Shown: positions 37,801 through 50,700, counted from the stretch's first letter. The stretch: DNA of 64,000 bases from Aurelia coerulea (GCA_039566865.1 CM076959.1:18646501-18710500); one strand, 5' to 3'. Notes: a model not told the origin generated them from the letters alone. Program-made: numbers and translations.

Positions 37801-40800
37801 CTTCCAAACTATCAATGTCAACAGCACAAATCTCTTGTCTGCTCGGTTCATTTTCTTCATGAACATCAGTATCGGTAACAGCAATTACCTTCGCTCTATG
37901 ATCACCAAGTGTCGCATTTATTTCATATTGTGGGAATTGCCACTTGGGACTTTGTTGAAAGTGTTATAGGATTTGTCAGTAATCATGGTTTATTGAAGCA
38001 CATGATTTGACATTGGATGTGTCGAATATCAAAGTACCACTTAAGCAAAATAACACTTTGCGTGTGCGATGAAAAGCACTCGTGACTCAATTTGCGTGTG
38101 TGCCAACGTGTGCGTGTGCGATCGCACGTGTCAAACGAAAAGGCCTGCTTAGAGTGTGTCAATTGGTTTGCAAAAATTATGGGATTCTAAAACGAAGGAT
38201 TAAGATGTGCAATAATATTCCAATATTGCAATAATATTCCAGTGCATCCAGAAATATTTACTGTTTACCTTATTGTGCTATTGTACTTCTTGCCCTGCAA
38301 AACGATGAGAATCAGCCGTCTCAGAACCCTTTGTGTTGAAATATATAAAACTGTCTCAAAATAAATCCTCCTTTTATGCAGGATATTTTCAAGCTAAAAC
38401 AACCAACAAGGTCAGCAAGGAACCCAAACGAATTAATCCATCATAGACCAAACCAAGTTACGTTTGGTTCAAACAGTCTCTTATTGTTAGGACCACAAAT
38501 TTGGAATGCTTTGCCCAAAAATATTAAATTAGCCGAAAACACTCAAACATTTAAGAGACTAATAAAACAATGGGATAGGCCAACTTGCAGATGTTGTATT
38601 TGCAGCTAATCAATTATTGCTAGTAGTATATAGTTTAGATATTCGATTTAGATTAGTTTCAATTTAGAAGCTAAAATGAAATTGAATAAAAATAAGATGA
38701 CAAATAAACAAACAAACAAACAAACAAGCTTCCCTATGCTGGGTGAGTAAAAAAACAATTCCCATTTGAAAGGCCTCTGCTCCCTGGATAGGAAGGCGAT
38801 AAACATAATATTGGCAAATTTATTATTTGATAAGGGAAATGTGCAAATATATTTTTAATCTACCTGACTGAGATTGACCTCTCCGTTCTGCAATCATGAG
38901 AGATTTACTTGAGAAATTCCCTTAAATATCCTTCCTTTATTTTAAACAGCCTTGTCCCTTGCCTGGTGATTCATCAGTGGATGTCCCTAATAGAGTTGAT
39001 CTTAGCATTGACAAAGAGGTAAGCAAAAAAGATTCACGCATATTACAAGCATGGTTTATTTTTTGAAATTATTATTTGGTTGATTATTCATTTCCCTTCT
39101 AACCTCTTTAAAGCTGTAACCTGCTCAATTACTTTCAGATTGTCCAAACTCTAAATAAGTTGGATGAAATACCGACAAATAGTAGAAGAAAAGAAAGAAC
39201 AAGTAGAGTTGAAAGAAATTGACTAGAATTCCACTTTTCTAGCATAGAATAAATCGCTGCATTACTTCCTAACATTGGAGCAATCTTAGCGATTGAAAAA
39301 GAATCTGATTATGATAATTTTCCATGCAGTTTGGTAGCATTTTTTTGAGGATGGTGACAGGGGGTATTAATGATACTGGGTACTGGCCCCTACGGTACTT
39401 GGTTCTGATACCTTTCGTACAGGATACTGGTAGGAATTACTGTGGTGCCGAGGATAATTTTCGAGGATTGGAACATGGAAATTATCAATTTTTTCATTCC
39501 GACTTTTTCCCAGTATTTTTCCGTAATTTTCTCTTTAAAGTGGTACAGTTTCCTCCTCCGATGGTCCCTGGTACTGACCTTAATGGTACTGGGTAGCGGA
39601 CGTTTTGGTACCTGGTACTGCCCATGTGGCACTGTGGTACATTTTACCTGTCACTATCCTCTTTTTTATATCATGGATTGTGAAATATTTCCAAACAATA
39701 GTTTTTCTTACAAAGGCTTTCAATAAATGATAAGCGATTTCCTGAATAATTATTTGGTTTTTGCATTTATAGGGGTAACTTGAATTCTACTATGGTATGT
39801 CTTATCGAAAGTGTTTTACAAAGTTATAATAATAATTGGAGATCTAACATCATACATACTTTTGTAGATTGGATCTGTAGTTGTTGGATTTGATGAGCAC
39901 ATTAGCTACCAGAAAATAGCATCTGCAATGAGGCTGTTAACAAATTCCGACGTTCATTTCATAGCAACGAACACTGATAGTCATTTTCCAATGGGAGATG
40001 GCACGTTTATACCAGGTATGTTTGAACAGTTGGCACATCTTTCATCTCTTTACTCCTATTACAATAGAATGTGGTAATATGGTAACGGAGTGGCCGATTT
40101 CAGTCAGGTAAATTTGAAACTATATTTGAATATAAATCAATAAAACATATAGCCTTGAACATAATAATAAGAAGTTTCGGGCATTACCCTTCATCAATAA
40201 CAACGAAGCAAAGTACGATTTGGTCGTTTGAGATGCTACGATAAAGTTAAATGAACAAAGATGCTAGGGCATAAATGAAAACCGTTTGTAAAGTCCATGT
40301 GGCAGAAGAGTCCCTAATTTGAAATGACTCTTTTCTCTTAGGTCTTTCTCTTTGTTGCATCTTTATTGGCAAATAGTAGTCCCAAAACTGCCATATCGTT
40401 GGTGGAATATCCATCTGAATTGAAATGTCTGGAAACATTAGTGTCTGAATGTTCGATTTTATGTTCTTTTTCGTGATCGTTACGTAGATGTTCTCCAAAA
40501 CGACTATTCAATTGACGGCATGTTTCTCCTATGTAAAGCATCTCACACTTCGTGCAGCGTATGCAGTAAATGAGGCAAGATAATGAGTATATTTGAATAT
40601 GTCCACCATCAAATGATATATTATCCAATATTATCGTCTTGATATCCAGGGAGCTGTGGCCTTTCAAACAGGGATTATTTTCAATCACATCACCCGAGCA
40701 TGGGGCTCAAATCTTGAAAAAGGTGGGTGTAAAATTCTATCACATTTTTCTTTGAATCAAATGGCTTGAAAGGAACTTAGGATACTTTGCTGCAAAACTG

Positions 40801-43800
40801 CCGTGGCAATTTATTGATATCTTCATTAATTTCAACATTGTGGCATTTATTATATTTGTGGCTGTGACGTCATCATATTTCTAAATCCTAAACCAGACAA
40901 GCTACATATTTCTGCTTGCCACCATAATGTAGAACCTCTATAAACTATGGTTTTCTTGAAGATTGTATCATTTTGCCTCTATTGACGTAGGATCTACGTT
41001 GATTTAAAAATTTTCAAAATTTGCCATGAATTTTTTCAAAAATAATAAAAAAGCCTCCATTTTGAAATTTATCAAGATCTCAATAAATTGCCACGGCAGA
41101 TTTACAGCAAAGTGCCCTAAGTTTCTTTCAAGCCTTTCAATTCAAAGAAAAATGTAATATAATTTTACACCCACCTTTTTAAAGATTTGAAAGATTTGAG
41201 CCCTATGCTCATCACCCGGTATAGTCTCACTTTGTTGGAAATAAGAACATGTTTTCTTTTCATGATAGGAAGTGGTGTTATGGTAAATGCTATACAGACT
41301 GCATCACATCGAGATCCTATTGTTATGGGAAAACCTGAGAAGCCGATGATAGATGCTGTCAGAGCAATGTGAGTATTTATTTGGCGTTTGAATGAAAATC
41401 AAAAACATTTTTTTGCGTTTTTTGCATGAAGTCGATTCTGGTTACGAATGTATGCACCATGTGCTCATTTTTCAAACAGTAATGTGATAATGATAGCAGT
41501 TAGCCGCTTCTGAATTCGGAAGCAATTGGCAATCATGACTGTACCACTGTTGCAGCGAATAAAGAGTTACTTTCCATCTGTTTTCTTGAAGCTTTAGGAC
41601 AGGAATTGACCTTTCCTCGCTTTGCTCGCCGATATGGTCCTTGCTGGTAAAGAAGGCAATTGCCACATATTGTTTTGATCGTTTTGATGGTCGTTCTCTC
41701 TCCTAATGACTTGTGCGATCCATTATTTCTGTTGTTTTTCAAAAAAGGTAGTTTTAATGAATTTCTTAGCTATTTGACAGAGTTTTTCGTTCGTGAAATA
41801 CTGTTACCAAATTTTTGCGCAAAAGCTGTTCTGTACTGCTGAGACTTTTCGCACGTACTGTTCTTGTGTTGATCCCTATTCAAGGACTTTAGAGAATACG
41901 CTTATTAAAGGGGCTCCGTCGTCAAAATGTAAACAAAACGGTGATTTTTGCAGTTTTTTGAAAGGTGATATCACACAGGATTTTCGTATTTTTTTCAAAA
42001 TGAAAGTTGCTGTTTGGGCATTAATCCTTGTACTTCACTAAGGAACAAACCAAACATTCATATCTTCTACGATTGCTCGGATATAAGTGGATTTTTAACG
42101 GTCACTTTTTTGTGGCTTGGGTGAAGCCACAAAACAAACTGCAGAGAACAATGGATGAACAATGGATAATCGGCGACACGTGTGAGTTTACGGATTTGTT
42201 TATTGTTTGACGACTGAACCCCTTTAATGTCCATACCGAAACGTCAAATTTCTACGTGACGTTGATTCCCCATGAAAATTATCTCAAATTACCGATAACC
42301 TGTTTTAGCAATGAATTCCATATCTAATTTATATTTCAGTCACAATATCGAACCTTCAAAGACTCTTATGATTGGAGATAGGTAAGTTATACGACTCGCA
42401 TTGAGCTAACATCTCCTTTCATACAATTACTTATCCTTGTTCTATTTTATATTTGTGAGATACGAACTTTAAAGTCAGTCTGTCACACATCTGATTGGCT
42501 GAAATAAAGTCAGAGCTCAACACAAGGAATGTCTTTGTGAATCTGTGCTCCACTTGAAACAAAGGAGGCCTGATCGTTAGCACTCTCTACGGCCGTAGAA
42601 AGTCAGTAGGATTAGCAAACATTCAGGTGTTCTATTCTTCGTATTGTCCTTATCACCCAATCAAATGCATGTCTGACTGGATAAAGTCAGTAGGATCACC
42701 AGCCATTCAATTCTCCTATTCTTTGTATTGTCCTTATCACCCAATCAGATGCATGACAGACTGCCTTGAAACAAAAGAGGGCTCATTGTTATCACTTTCT
42801 ACGGCCGTAGAAAGTCAGTAGGATCAGCAGCTATTCAATTTTCCTATTCTTTGTATTGTCCATATCACCCAATCAGATGCATGACAGACTGCCTTGAAAC
42901 AAAGGACGGCTGATCGTTAGCACTTTCTATGGCCGTAGATAAAGTCAGTAGGATCACCAGCCATTCAATTCTCCTATTCTTTGTATTGTCCTTATCACCC
43001 AATCAGATGCATGACAGACTGCCTTGAAACAAAAGAGGGCTCATTGTTATCACTTTCTACGGCCGTAGAAAGTCAGTAGGATCACCAGCCATTCAATTTT
43101 CCTATTCTTTGTATTGTCCATATCACCCAATCAGATGCATGACAGACTGCCTTGAAACAAACGAGGGCTAATCGTTATCACTTTCTACGGGCGTAGAAAG
43201 TCAGTAGGATCACCAGCCATTCAATTTTCCTATTCTTTGTATTGTCCATATCACCCAATCAGATGCATGACAGACTGCCTTGAAACAAACGAGGGCTAAT
43301 CGTTATCACTTTCTACGGGCGTAGAAAGTCAGTAGGATCACCAGCCATTCAATTCTCCTATTCTTTGTATTGTCCTTATCACCCAATCAGATGCATGACA
43401 GACTTCCCTTGAAACAAAAGAGGGCTTATCGTTATCACTTTCTACGGCCGTAGAAAGTCAGTAGGATCACCAGCTATTCAATTCTCCTATTCTTTGTATT
43501 GTCCATATCACCCAATCAGATGCATGACAGACTGCCTTGAAACAAACGAGGGCTAATCGTTATCACTTTCTACGGGCGTAGAAAGTCAGTAGGATCACCA
43601 GCCATTCAATTTTCCTATTCTTTGTATTGTCCATATCACCCAATCAGATGCATGACAGACTGCCTTGAAACAAACGAGGCCTTGAAACAAAGGAGGGCTA
43701 ATCGTTATCACTTTCTACGGCCGTAGAAAGTCAGTAGGATCACCAGCCATTCAATTCTCCTATTCTTTGTATTGTCCTTATCACCCAATCAGATGCATGA

Positions 43801-44729
43801 CAGACTGCCTTTATCCAAAATATCCCGAGCTTAAACTTACGTTCATCGTTTCACTGTTACTCAAACTTCACTTAAATTGTGTGGTATTTATTCCCTGCAT
43901 TCTATTTTCCCGAAGTGAAATATAAACCAGAATCTATTTTCCTCGATTGGTAGAAAAATCATCAAAAAAGCAACTGTCGCATTGAAGAAGATTTTGGCAA
44001 AATCTCTCCATTTTAGAGGAGAAACTTGCACTGCAGAGTACATATATATTTTGCAAAACTTTATAAAGGAAGTTCGGACGCAAAAAGACAAGATATTTAG
44101 CACACTAAGGCCTTTCTGACTTGTATCTTCAGCAGAATGTGACTTACAAAGCTAAACTGATTCTAAAGTTACGTTATGGGTATACACATACTGTGATTCA
44201 ACTAACAGATGGGTTAAAATTTCCTGAAAAGGGATGTTCTTATTTTTAACTAATTAAGCGTTGCATGTCCGGCTTTTATTAACTTTCCTTTCTTTTCCCC
44301 ACAGGGAATCTTTTTTGCATTCAAACTTCTTTTATAAAGTTTATTCATACAGCTTTCTACCATTATTAGATATTTTGTAAAATTAACTCAAGATGTCAGT
44401 TAGGCCAATAACTGGAATTGTTCACGTTGGTAGGACAATTTTGGTGCACAACTTTTGTATCAGACGGGAAATTACTTTGACTCACTGCCACAGGTTAAAT
44501 TTTTCCTTCTTTCGACAACAAATAATTGTATTTTCGTTTGCACTATTTCAGATTAGGAACAGATATATCATTTGGCAACAGAACTGGCATGAAAACTTTA
44601 GCTGTGTTGAGTGGTGTCACAAGCCTTAAAGAAATCGATGAACTTTCACAAAAGGAAGGTAGTAGTGAATTAATACCTAACTTTGTGGCTGACAGTGTCA
44701 AAGACCTCCTTCTCAGTTTAGAAAATTAA
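34816..44729 (+). CDS. HAD-type phosphoglycolate/pyridoxal phosphatase-like enzyme, copy A
   Basis: Nine exons (34816-34894, 36067-36134, 36751-36843, 37135-37275, 38950-39018, 39868-40015, 41269-41368, 42340-42381, 44552-44729) join in phase to 305 residues, close to animal PGP (about 320) and chronophin/PDXP (about 295). All HAD motifs are present: I, FDCDGV with nucleophile Asp24 and acid Asp26; II, VTNNNT with Thr57; III, Lys221 in GKPEKP; IV, MIGDRLGTD with Asp246 and Asp251. The stretch between II and III is the C2a cap. The family is cytosolic, Mg-dependent, and dephosphorylates 2-phosphoglycolate, glycerol-3-phosphate or pyridoxal phosphate; which one cannot be told here. A tandem paralogue follows at 47.2 kb. 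Confidence 0.93.
35390..35530. repeat. Short foldback in intron 1 of phosphatase A
   Basis: AAGATGGCATTGTGTGAGGGCA with GACCAAGATGCATTG is inverted as CAATGCATCTTGGTC and GCCCCCTGACGCCATATT. About 140 bp. Confidence 0.7.
35590..37900. repeat. Inverted pair of ~430-bp repeats flanking exons 2-4 of phosphatase A
   Basis: About 35590-36030 and, in reverse complement, about 37490-37900 share several blocks: CTATTTTTGTGTCACTTCTTAA, GCACGCGCAAATGAATTTGC, CACGCGTGTTGTTTTATTCC and GACACTGACGAGTCTGAGTTT. Exons 2, 3 and 4 lie in the 1.5 kb between them. These are probably two opposite insertions of one unidentified element. A GTGCGATCGCAC-rich tail follows at 38040-38130. Confidence 0.75.
38305..38727 (+). 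mobile_element. 3' end of a second LINE family with (CAAA)n tail
   Basis: The plus strand encodes the typical C-terminus of RT ORF2 in CR1/RTE-like elements: RLRTLCVEIYKT, one frameshift, then MQDIFKLKQPTRSARNPNEL, PNQVTFGSNSLLLLGPQIWN, and a Cys-rich end PTCRCCICS before the stop at 38609. The 3' UTR finishes in CAAA repeats at 38701-38727. It is 5'-truncated, lies in intron 4 of phosphatase A, and differs from the LINE at 70-1879, which ends in poly-A. Confidence 0.88.
38741..38935 (+). repeat. Half of an F3-family MITE
   Basis: GGGTGAGTAAAAAAACAATTCCCATTTGAAAGGCCT, CTGCTCCCTGGATA and GACCTCTCCGTTCTGCAATCATGAG match the left half of the F3 copies at 13781 and 40071; the right half is missing. 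Confidence 0.65.
40121..40600 (-). mobile_element. 5'-truncated Penelope-like element carrying a GIY-YIG nuclease remnant
   Basis: A 454-bp insert flanked by 13-bp duplications TATATTTGAATAT (40121-40133, 40588-40600). The minus strand encodes LIYCIRCTKCEMLYIGETCR, QLNSRFGEHLRND and SRHFNSDGYSTNDMAV, the GIY-YIG endonuclease at the C-terminus of Penelope-like retroelements. A stop and then KSHFKLGTLLPHGLYKRFSF follow, matching the usual LRTLxPxGLN ending. The reverse transcriptase is gone, so the copy is dead. It sits in intron 6 of phosphatase A. Confidence 0.88.
40697..41209. mobile_element. F1 Mutator-like foldback MITE, intron 6 of phosphatase A
   Basis: Ends AGCATGGGGCTCAAATCTT and AAGATTTGAGCCCTATGCT, with a perfect 9-bp duplication CATCACCCG at 40688-40696 and 41210-41218 that is itself the tip of the F3 element it entered. 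Confidence 0.92.
41903..42230. repeat. Foldback MITE in intron 7 of phosphatase A
   Basis: ATTAAAGGGGCTCCGTCGTC at the left is mirrored by GACGACTGAACCCCTTTAAT at the right, about 328 bp. Confidence 0.8.
42470..43812. repeat. 128-bp palindromic tandem array, about nine units, intron 8 of phosphatase A
   Basis: Units of 127-129 bp with the same blocks as 19800-20298. The dyad CTTTCTACGGCCGTAGAAAG is a perfect 20-bp palindrome in several units; the central base pair varies (GGCC, GGGC, GGTC). A longer first unit with extra flank (GTCAGAGCTCAACACAAGG) starts the array, as in the solitary copy at 3985-4240. Confidence 0.93.
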
Positions 44730-44933
44730 TGAATTCGTGAATAAGATATTTTAAAGAATGGGGTTTCTATTTTTTGCAAAGCAAATATATTTTCTATCTT
44801 AATGAAAATATCTGATATGGATTTTAATTGCGTAACTTTACGATTTTGCTGTAAGCATATATAACAATTTCTACGGTGTATTATAAGTGATCTTTTTGCA
44901 GAAAATTGTTGTTGTTATACTCCTTACTCTGAA

Positions 44934-44939
44934 AATAAA
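44934..44939 (+). terminator. Poly(A) signal, phosphatase A
   Basis: AATAAA about 205 bp after the stop codon, in AT-rich sequence. Confidence 0.5.
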
Positions 44940-45100
44940 ATATCTTAGCTTGCTATTCAAATGATCTAGTTTAGATTTTTAGATTATGATCATGTTTTCT
45001 GTTTATTTTGTTCAATGACAAATGGCTCCATGTTTAACAAGAATATGCTAATTATCATTGGAATATTTTATCTGATCATCTCGAAAGCAGACTTGTGAAA

Positions 45101-45570
45101 TACAGTAAGTGCCCGCATATAAGAAATGGACATATCAGAAACTGCAGCCTGCCTTTATAAGAAATTAGACAGCCTGTTTTTTTGTAATTTCTTACAAATG
45201 GTTAAAATTGTTAAATATAATAGGATTTATTGTAATATCAAGGTTGCTTGTCAATCACTCAAATTTGGTATTAAAACACATGAAATAATGCATCACTATT
45301 TAGATACTTAGACTCTTGATGCTTTACCTTTGCAAGTATTCAGTATTATGGTTCAAGAATTTGAGAAATACTATTTAACAGAGGAAAGCACGAAGTAGGA
45401 AAGGGAAGTTTCTTTGAGAAGTACTATTTAACAGTGGAAAGCACAAAGTAGGAAAGGGAAGTTTCTTATTGGGCATCTGCCAGACTCTTGTACAGATATT
45501 TTCCTAAAAATAAGAAACTAAACAGCCTGAGTCAAAATTTTGAGTTTGCTATATGCGGGGACTTACTGTA
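45101..45570. mobile_element. Tc1/mariner-type MITE (CAGTAAGTGCCCGCATATA ends)
   Basis: TACAGTAAGTGCCCGCATAT at the left, ATATGCGGGGACTTACTGTA at the right, flanked by TA. The second copy is at 53637-54074. Confidence 0.88.
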
Positions 45571-46309
45571 TTTAAACAGTGAAGCAAGTTTTTGATTTTA
45601 AAATAATATTTCGATACCGGATAGACATGAATCATGTTCTGTTATAAGCTAAATAATTATTGGAATGATAAGGGCTATAAGATTTACGTTGAGCTTTAAA
45701 TAACTTGAGAATCTGAGAAGATGGTATTTTGGTATTTAAGTTGATATAGGTTGTGCGTAATAGTACACAAAAATTTGGCATGCAGTCAGTAGCAACCATT
45801 TCAGCACGATACTGAATTTGTTAGAAATGTTGCTGCTCAAAATTTGGAGGTTTTCAACTTTCTTTAACATGTCCCTTTATCGCTAGATTGACAACACTGC
45901 AAATCTGAACAAAAGCTATCGAGAAACGAGACATTATGTTGTCCAAAAACAACCGGTCTTTGCTTGACATAAATTTTTCGGCAAAAATGTAAGATATTAA
46001 AGCAGTTTAAATGAAACTATAGGCATTTTGACTGCATCGATGAATCTAGTTTGGGATGATTGTAAAAACTATAATGTGATGGATCGAAGATAGAGCTCAA
46101 GAAAAGAAATTTCACAGGTAAGATAGGCATTTTTTCGTTTCTTCTTTCAGTTATTTTTCATTGTTATTCAATCATTTTACTAGCCCCTCTTCTGATAGTA
46201 TCCGTTCTTGTGTCATTTGGGAATTCCCTCGTTCCAAATGCATGGGTATGTGTTCATTCCCAGTACACATACAAAGACATTCACAAACATGAGTAATCCC
46301 TTTCCGAGC

Positions 46310-47010
46310 GTCGGTTTCATTTTATGCGAAGGGAGAAATGAATTTATATCGAAAGTAGAAGAATAAATCTAAAGATGAACAGCCTCGACTTTATTGATAT
46401 TACTCAAAAGATTAACAGTGGATGATGCAATTCTCGTAAATTATTTAGTGTAATTCAAACTTCTTCTGAATGGGTTCTGAATTTATTGAGGATACCGATG
46501 ACTGCCCCTTTTCTCTAAGCCTTTTGTGATGCTGGTAAAGTTCAAAGCAAATCAACAGCCGGGGAACTCATTGCCATGCGCGAGAATCTCTTTGTTTCTT
46601 TGCTGATTCTTGTTTGGATGGTGGTTGGATTCTCCGCCCACATTCTTTCTGCAAACTAAACATGCTTTCCGAGCATGATCACAGGCTTCCTCTTTAGGGG
46701 ATAACCGTTTGCTTCTAACTTCGATGATTCGTATCTCCAAAAAATGAGATAAATTTATATGAGATGGCAGATTTTTATATCAGTCCTTCCACTTTCGATA
46801 TCTTATCTTTAATTTCATTCTGTTAACAATTCTGTGTCGTTTGCACAACGAGTTGGTTATCCATTCCATTTGCCCTTTGCGGTTTCATCTGTTTATGTCT
46901 GCGAGTTGACCATTCAGGCGTTGAATTCCCTTTGTCTGCGGTGGCTAATCGCCTTAAAATGGCGTTTGAATCAAAACAACAGATACAATTGTTGCCAAAT
47001 CTGACGTAAC
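46310..47010. repeat. F4-family MITE upstream of phosphatase B
   Basis: GTAGAAGAATAAATCTAAAG, TTTGCCCTTTGCGGTTTCAT and GTCTGCGGTGGCTAATCGCC match the F4 copies in the kinase introns. Degenerate. Confidence 0.55.
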
Positions 47011-47225
47011 ATTTTGTAAATTTACAAAATTTTAAGTTGCAGCATATGAAAGCCTGCAGCAGGGATTCCCCTTCGCTTACTACGAGACTAACCTATCAAT
47101 AATTTACAATGTTTTTGCAAAGCTACTTCAAACTATTCTACTGACTGTTAGAATGATATTGGAAAAAACAGAGAAGCACCTTTTTGAAGTCATCATATTC
47201 TTATTTTAGGCGATTTGTTTGAATC

Positions 47226-47708
47226 ATGGCGTTTGAGAGGCTCACTAAAAGTTGTGGAAAACAACTCATAGACTCGGTGACTGCTGTCATATTTGATTGT
47301 GATGGTAAGTTCGATTTAAGAGCTTTTTAATAACTTAATTAAGAAGAAATTCTATTAGATTTAGGCCAGTCAGATCAGACTATGAAACACCACTCTCGCT
47401 ATTTATATCAGAATACATTTAGTCAAAGCTAACGTAAAATTTATTCCAAACCAAGCAACACATTTCCATATAAATATGACTGTATGTTATAGATTCTACC
47501 AAATATACATAATTGTATGAGTAGTAGCAAGGATTCCTATCTGCGCACTCATCACGGACACGAGGACCTGCACCCAGAATCGCGTGCACCCAGGATCATG
47601 TGCACGTAATATCACGTGAACTTCATGTCACGTGTGTTGTCACGTGTCTTTGTTATTGATCATCATAACGTTCTTTCTCGGGTTCGTTCGTTCGTTCGTT
47701 CGTTCGTT

Positions 47709-47739
<31 letters not shown>

Positions 47740-50700
47740 TCGTTCGTTCGTTCGTTCGTTCGTTCGTTCGTTGTCGTGTATTGTCATGTGTCATTGTTAT
47801 TAGTTGATCATCCTAACGTTTATTCTCGGGTTTCTATCTATGGAGGAGTGTAACAGGGGCTACTTTCCAGCATAGGTTTCAAGCTGTAGGAAGGTTGATG
47901 TAAAATCTATGACCCATTTCTTTGACTTGAATGGCTTGAAAGAAGCTGTCGCAGTTTCGATTTAATTTCATAGAAGGACTTTTCAGAATTCTTGAATATT
48001 TCTCGACATTACAGAGTATTTGATACTCAACTCATACGAGGAGGTGACGTTATAAAATTTCTAAATTATCGACCAGAGGAGTGAAATGCGTTTGCTTGAT
48101 ACATTATTGTACCACACAGTTTGTCTCAAAGACACGGTTAGCAATTGATATTTTGTTATAGCGAACTGATAAGCTATGAAAAATTATATGTTCAGGAGCC
48201 TGGCAATGACAAGCAAGACTGTAAGTTTATCATTCTCTCTACAGGTGTGCTGTTTCATCCATCTGGAGTAATTGACGGGGCAATAGCACTAGTTGATGTA
48301 CTGAAAGAGATGGTAAGTTTTATTTTCTATGATAAATATAAGTTACAATACAACTAAACAACTCAATTTTATCAGCATAGACTCCACATCTTTAAATCGG
48401 TGTAAGAACGTGGGTGTAAACTTCTATGACCTATTTCCCGTGATTTTAATGGCCTGAAAGAAACTTTAGCTACATATCTATAATCCTACCATTAGACTTT
48501 TCAGAAAGATATAATATTTTTCGAAATTACAGCGTGTCTTATCTTTTAACTCAGTCCAGGATGTGACGTCATCAAATTTCTAAATCGTAAACCGAAAGAG
48601 CTTTTGTCAGACCTTTGCTTGATACCATATTGTAGACAGCCATAGACTATTTAGACTATTGTTTTTTAAATAGTTTCATGCTTTCTCAAGAAATTGAAAA
48701 ATTACGATGGTTGTAAGTTCTTTTAGGTTTCTTGAATTCTTAGAAAAGAGCAAAAACACTCTAATTCCGAAAATGTTGCAGATTTAAAAAAGCCCAGCGG
48801 TGGAATCATAGTGAAATGGCTAATGTTTCTTTGAAGCCATTCAGTTCAAAGAAATAGGTTGTAGAATTTTACAAAAGCCTTTTAAAGATTTGGAACCTTT
48901 GCTAATTTCATCTACTAAAGCCCGTCTCAAATTACATGTCACCTGAGATTTGCGATAACGCCAAATTCCTTTGCAAAACACTTCTATTGTTGTTATTCGC
49001 GGGCATTTGCTGGTGATATCTAATTTGAGACAGACTGTATTACTTTAAACGAAAATAGAAAATACACTACTATTAATTTGTTTTAGATCGTATGTTCGTA
49101 AGCATCAAATCTTCAAAAATCAGCCTTTCGTATGATTTATCGTGGCCTGTCAAAAGCAGATCCTTTTTTAATGCATCCGGTTAGATAATGAAAGATTGAG
49201 AAGAAATTATTTTGAAGACTTAAGATGACTTATAATAGCTATGCTGATATGTACAGAACTTTTTTCATTTTAGGGCAAGAAAGTAATATTTGTCACAAAT
49301 AATAATGCAAAAACCCAAAAGCAATTGGCTGACAACTTCAAACGGCTTGGCATTGCAGCAAATGAGGTAAACAATATTATCTGTTTTCTTTTCATTAGGC
49401 CCTTGCTCTATTTGTATATGGTGCACGTATCTTTTTACAGGAAAGTAAACACTTTAGACAGTACTAAAAGTTTCTTGAAATTATCAGATTTTGAACACTC
49501 AGATTTTCTTACGACTTTCTTAAGGTTCCATAACAACCTTCATATTTACTTCTTGTGCCTTCCTGGACATTTCAAACAAATTTATTTTTTGAGTCCTTTC
49601 CATTTTTTAGACATTACTCAAGTACCTTCAGAGTGACATGAGACATTCTTAAAGGCCCCATAACAAGCTTCATATTTACTTCTTGTTCCCTCCTGGACAT
49701 TTCAAATAAAAGTTATTCTTTGAGGCTTCTCCATTGTTTACATAAAGTACCTTCAGAATGACAGGATCCAAGATATGAGCGAAAGTAAAATAAAAATATC
49801 ATAAGACTTCCTATGACCAAAATGTAAATTTTTCACAGGACTGAAGTTTCTTCAATTTTTATCGATCTGAGAGCTGAGTTTCTTATAAAGAGTCTTACAA
49901 AAAGACATAAGTGTACCTTACTTGTCATTGTATCGCTATTGATGTAGATTTTCTGTAAGCTTCGGCGGTTTTTTGCCACATTATTTTTCGTGCTTTTCAG
50001 GATGAAGTGTTTTGGGCATCAAGAGTTGCAGCAATATATCTTAAACATGTTCTCAAATGTGACAAGAAAGTATTTTTGATTGGTGGAGTAGGAATAGCTG
50101 AAGAGTTGGAGAATGTTGGAATCCAACACACACCAATAGGGGTACGTTTTACCGTTTTTCATATCCAGCTTATTCAGCACAGGTCCCAATCTTTTAAAAC
50201 GTTGGTGTAACATTCTAAGACTTATTCCTTTGATTTCCGTTGAGATTGTGATCGAGGGTATCATAGGGCTCAAATCTTTAAAAAGGTCTGTGTAAAATTC
50301 TATTACAGTTTTCAGTCTTGGAAATAGATGGCATGGAAGGAACTTAGGGTTTTGCTGTAAATCTGCCATAGAAATGTATTGATAGCTTGATTAGTTTTAA
50401 AATGGAGGCATTTATTAAATTTGAGGCTACGACGTCATCAAATTTATAAATCCTAAAACAGAAAAACTACAGATTGCTGCTTGCCATCATATTGTAGACT
50501 TTCATAAGCTATGGTTTTCTTGAGGGTTATTTCATTTTTCTTCTATTGGTTTAGGATTTACGATGATTTAGATTTTTTCAAAATCTTCCATGACATTTTT
50601 CAAAACGATCAAATTGCCGCCATTTTGAAAAAATCTAGATATCAAAAAATTTCCATGGCAGATTTACAACAAAGTACCATAAGTTCCTTTCAAGCCATTC

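Larger units (their letters stand above)
40071..41221. mobile_element. F3-family MITE split by two younger insertions
   Basis: The F3 sequence (CGGAGTGGCCGATTTCAGTC at about 40086, GGGAGCTGTGGCCTTTCAAA at about 40650, terminal ATCACCCGG at 41211-41219) is interrupted first by a Penelope-like fragment (40134-40587) and then, three bases from its end, by an F1 foldback (40697-41209). Both insertions have clean target duplications, so the order of events is readable. Confidence 0.85.

Noticed and set aside
47616..47853. Frames of FVRS repeats
   Set aside because: (GTTC)n microsatellite read in three frames.
47863..48240. Start of phosphatase B exon 2 upstream of 48245
   Set aside because: The stretch is half an F1 element followed by intron; the phase-1 acceptor at 48244 matches copy A exactly.
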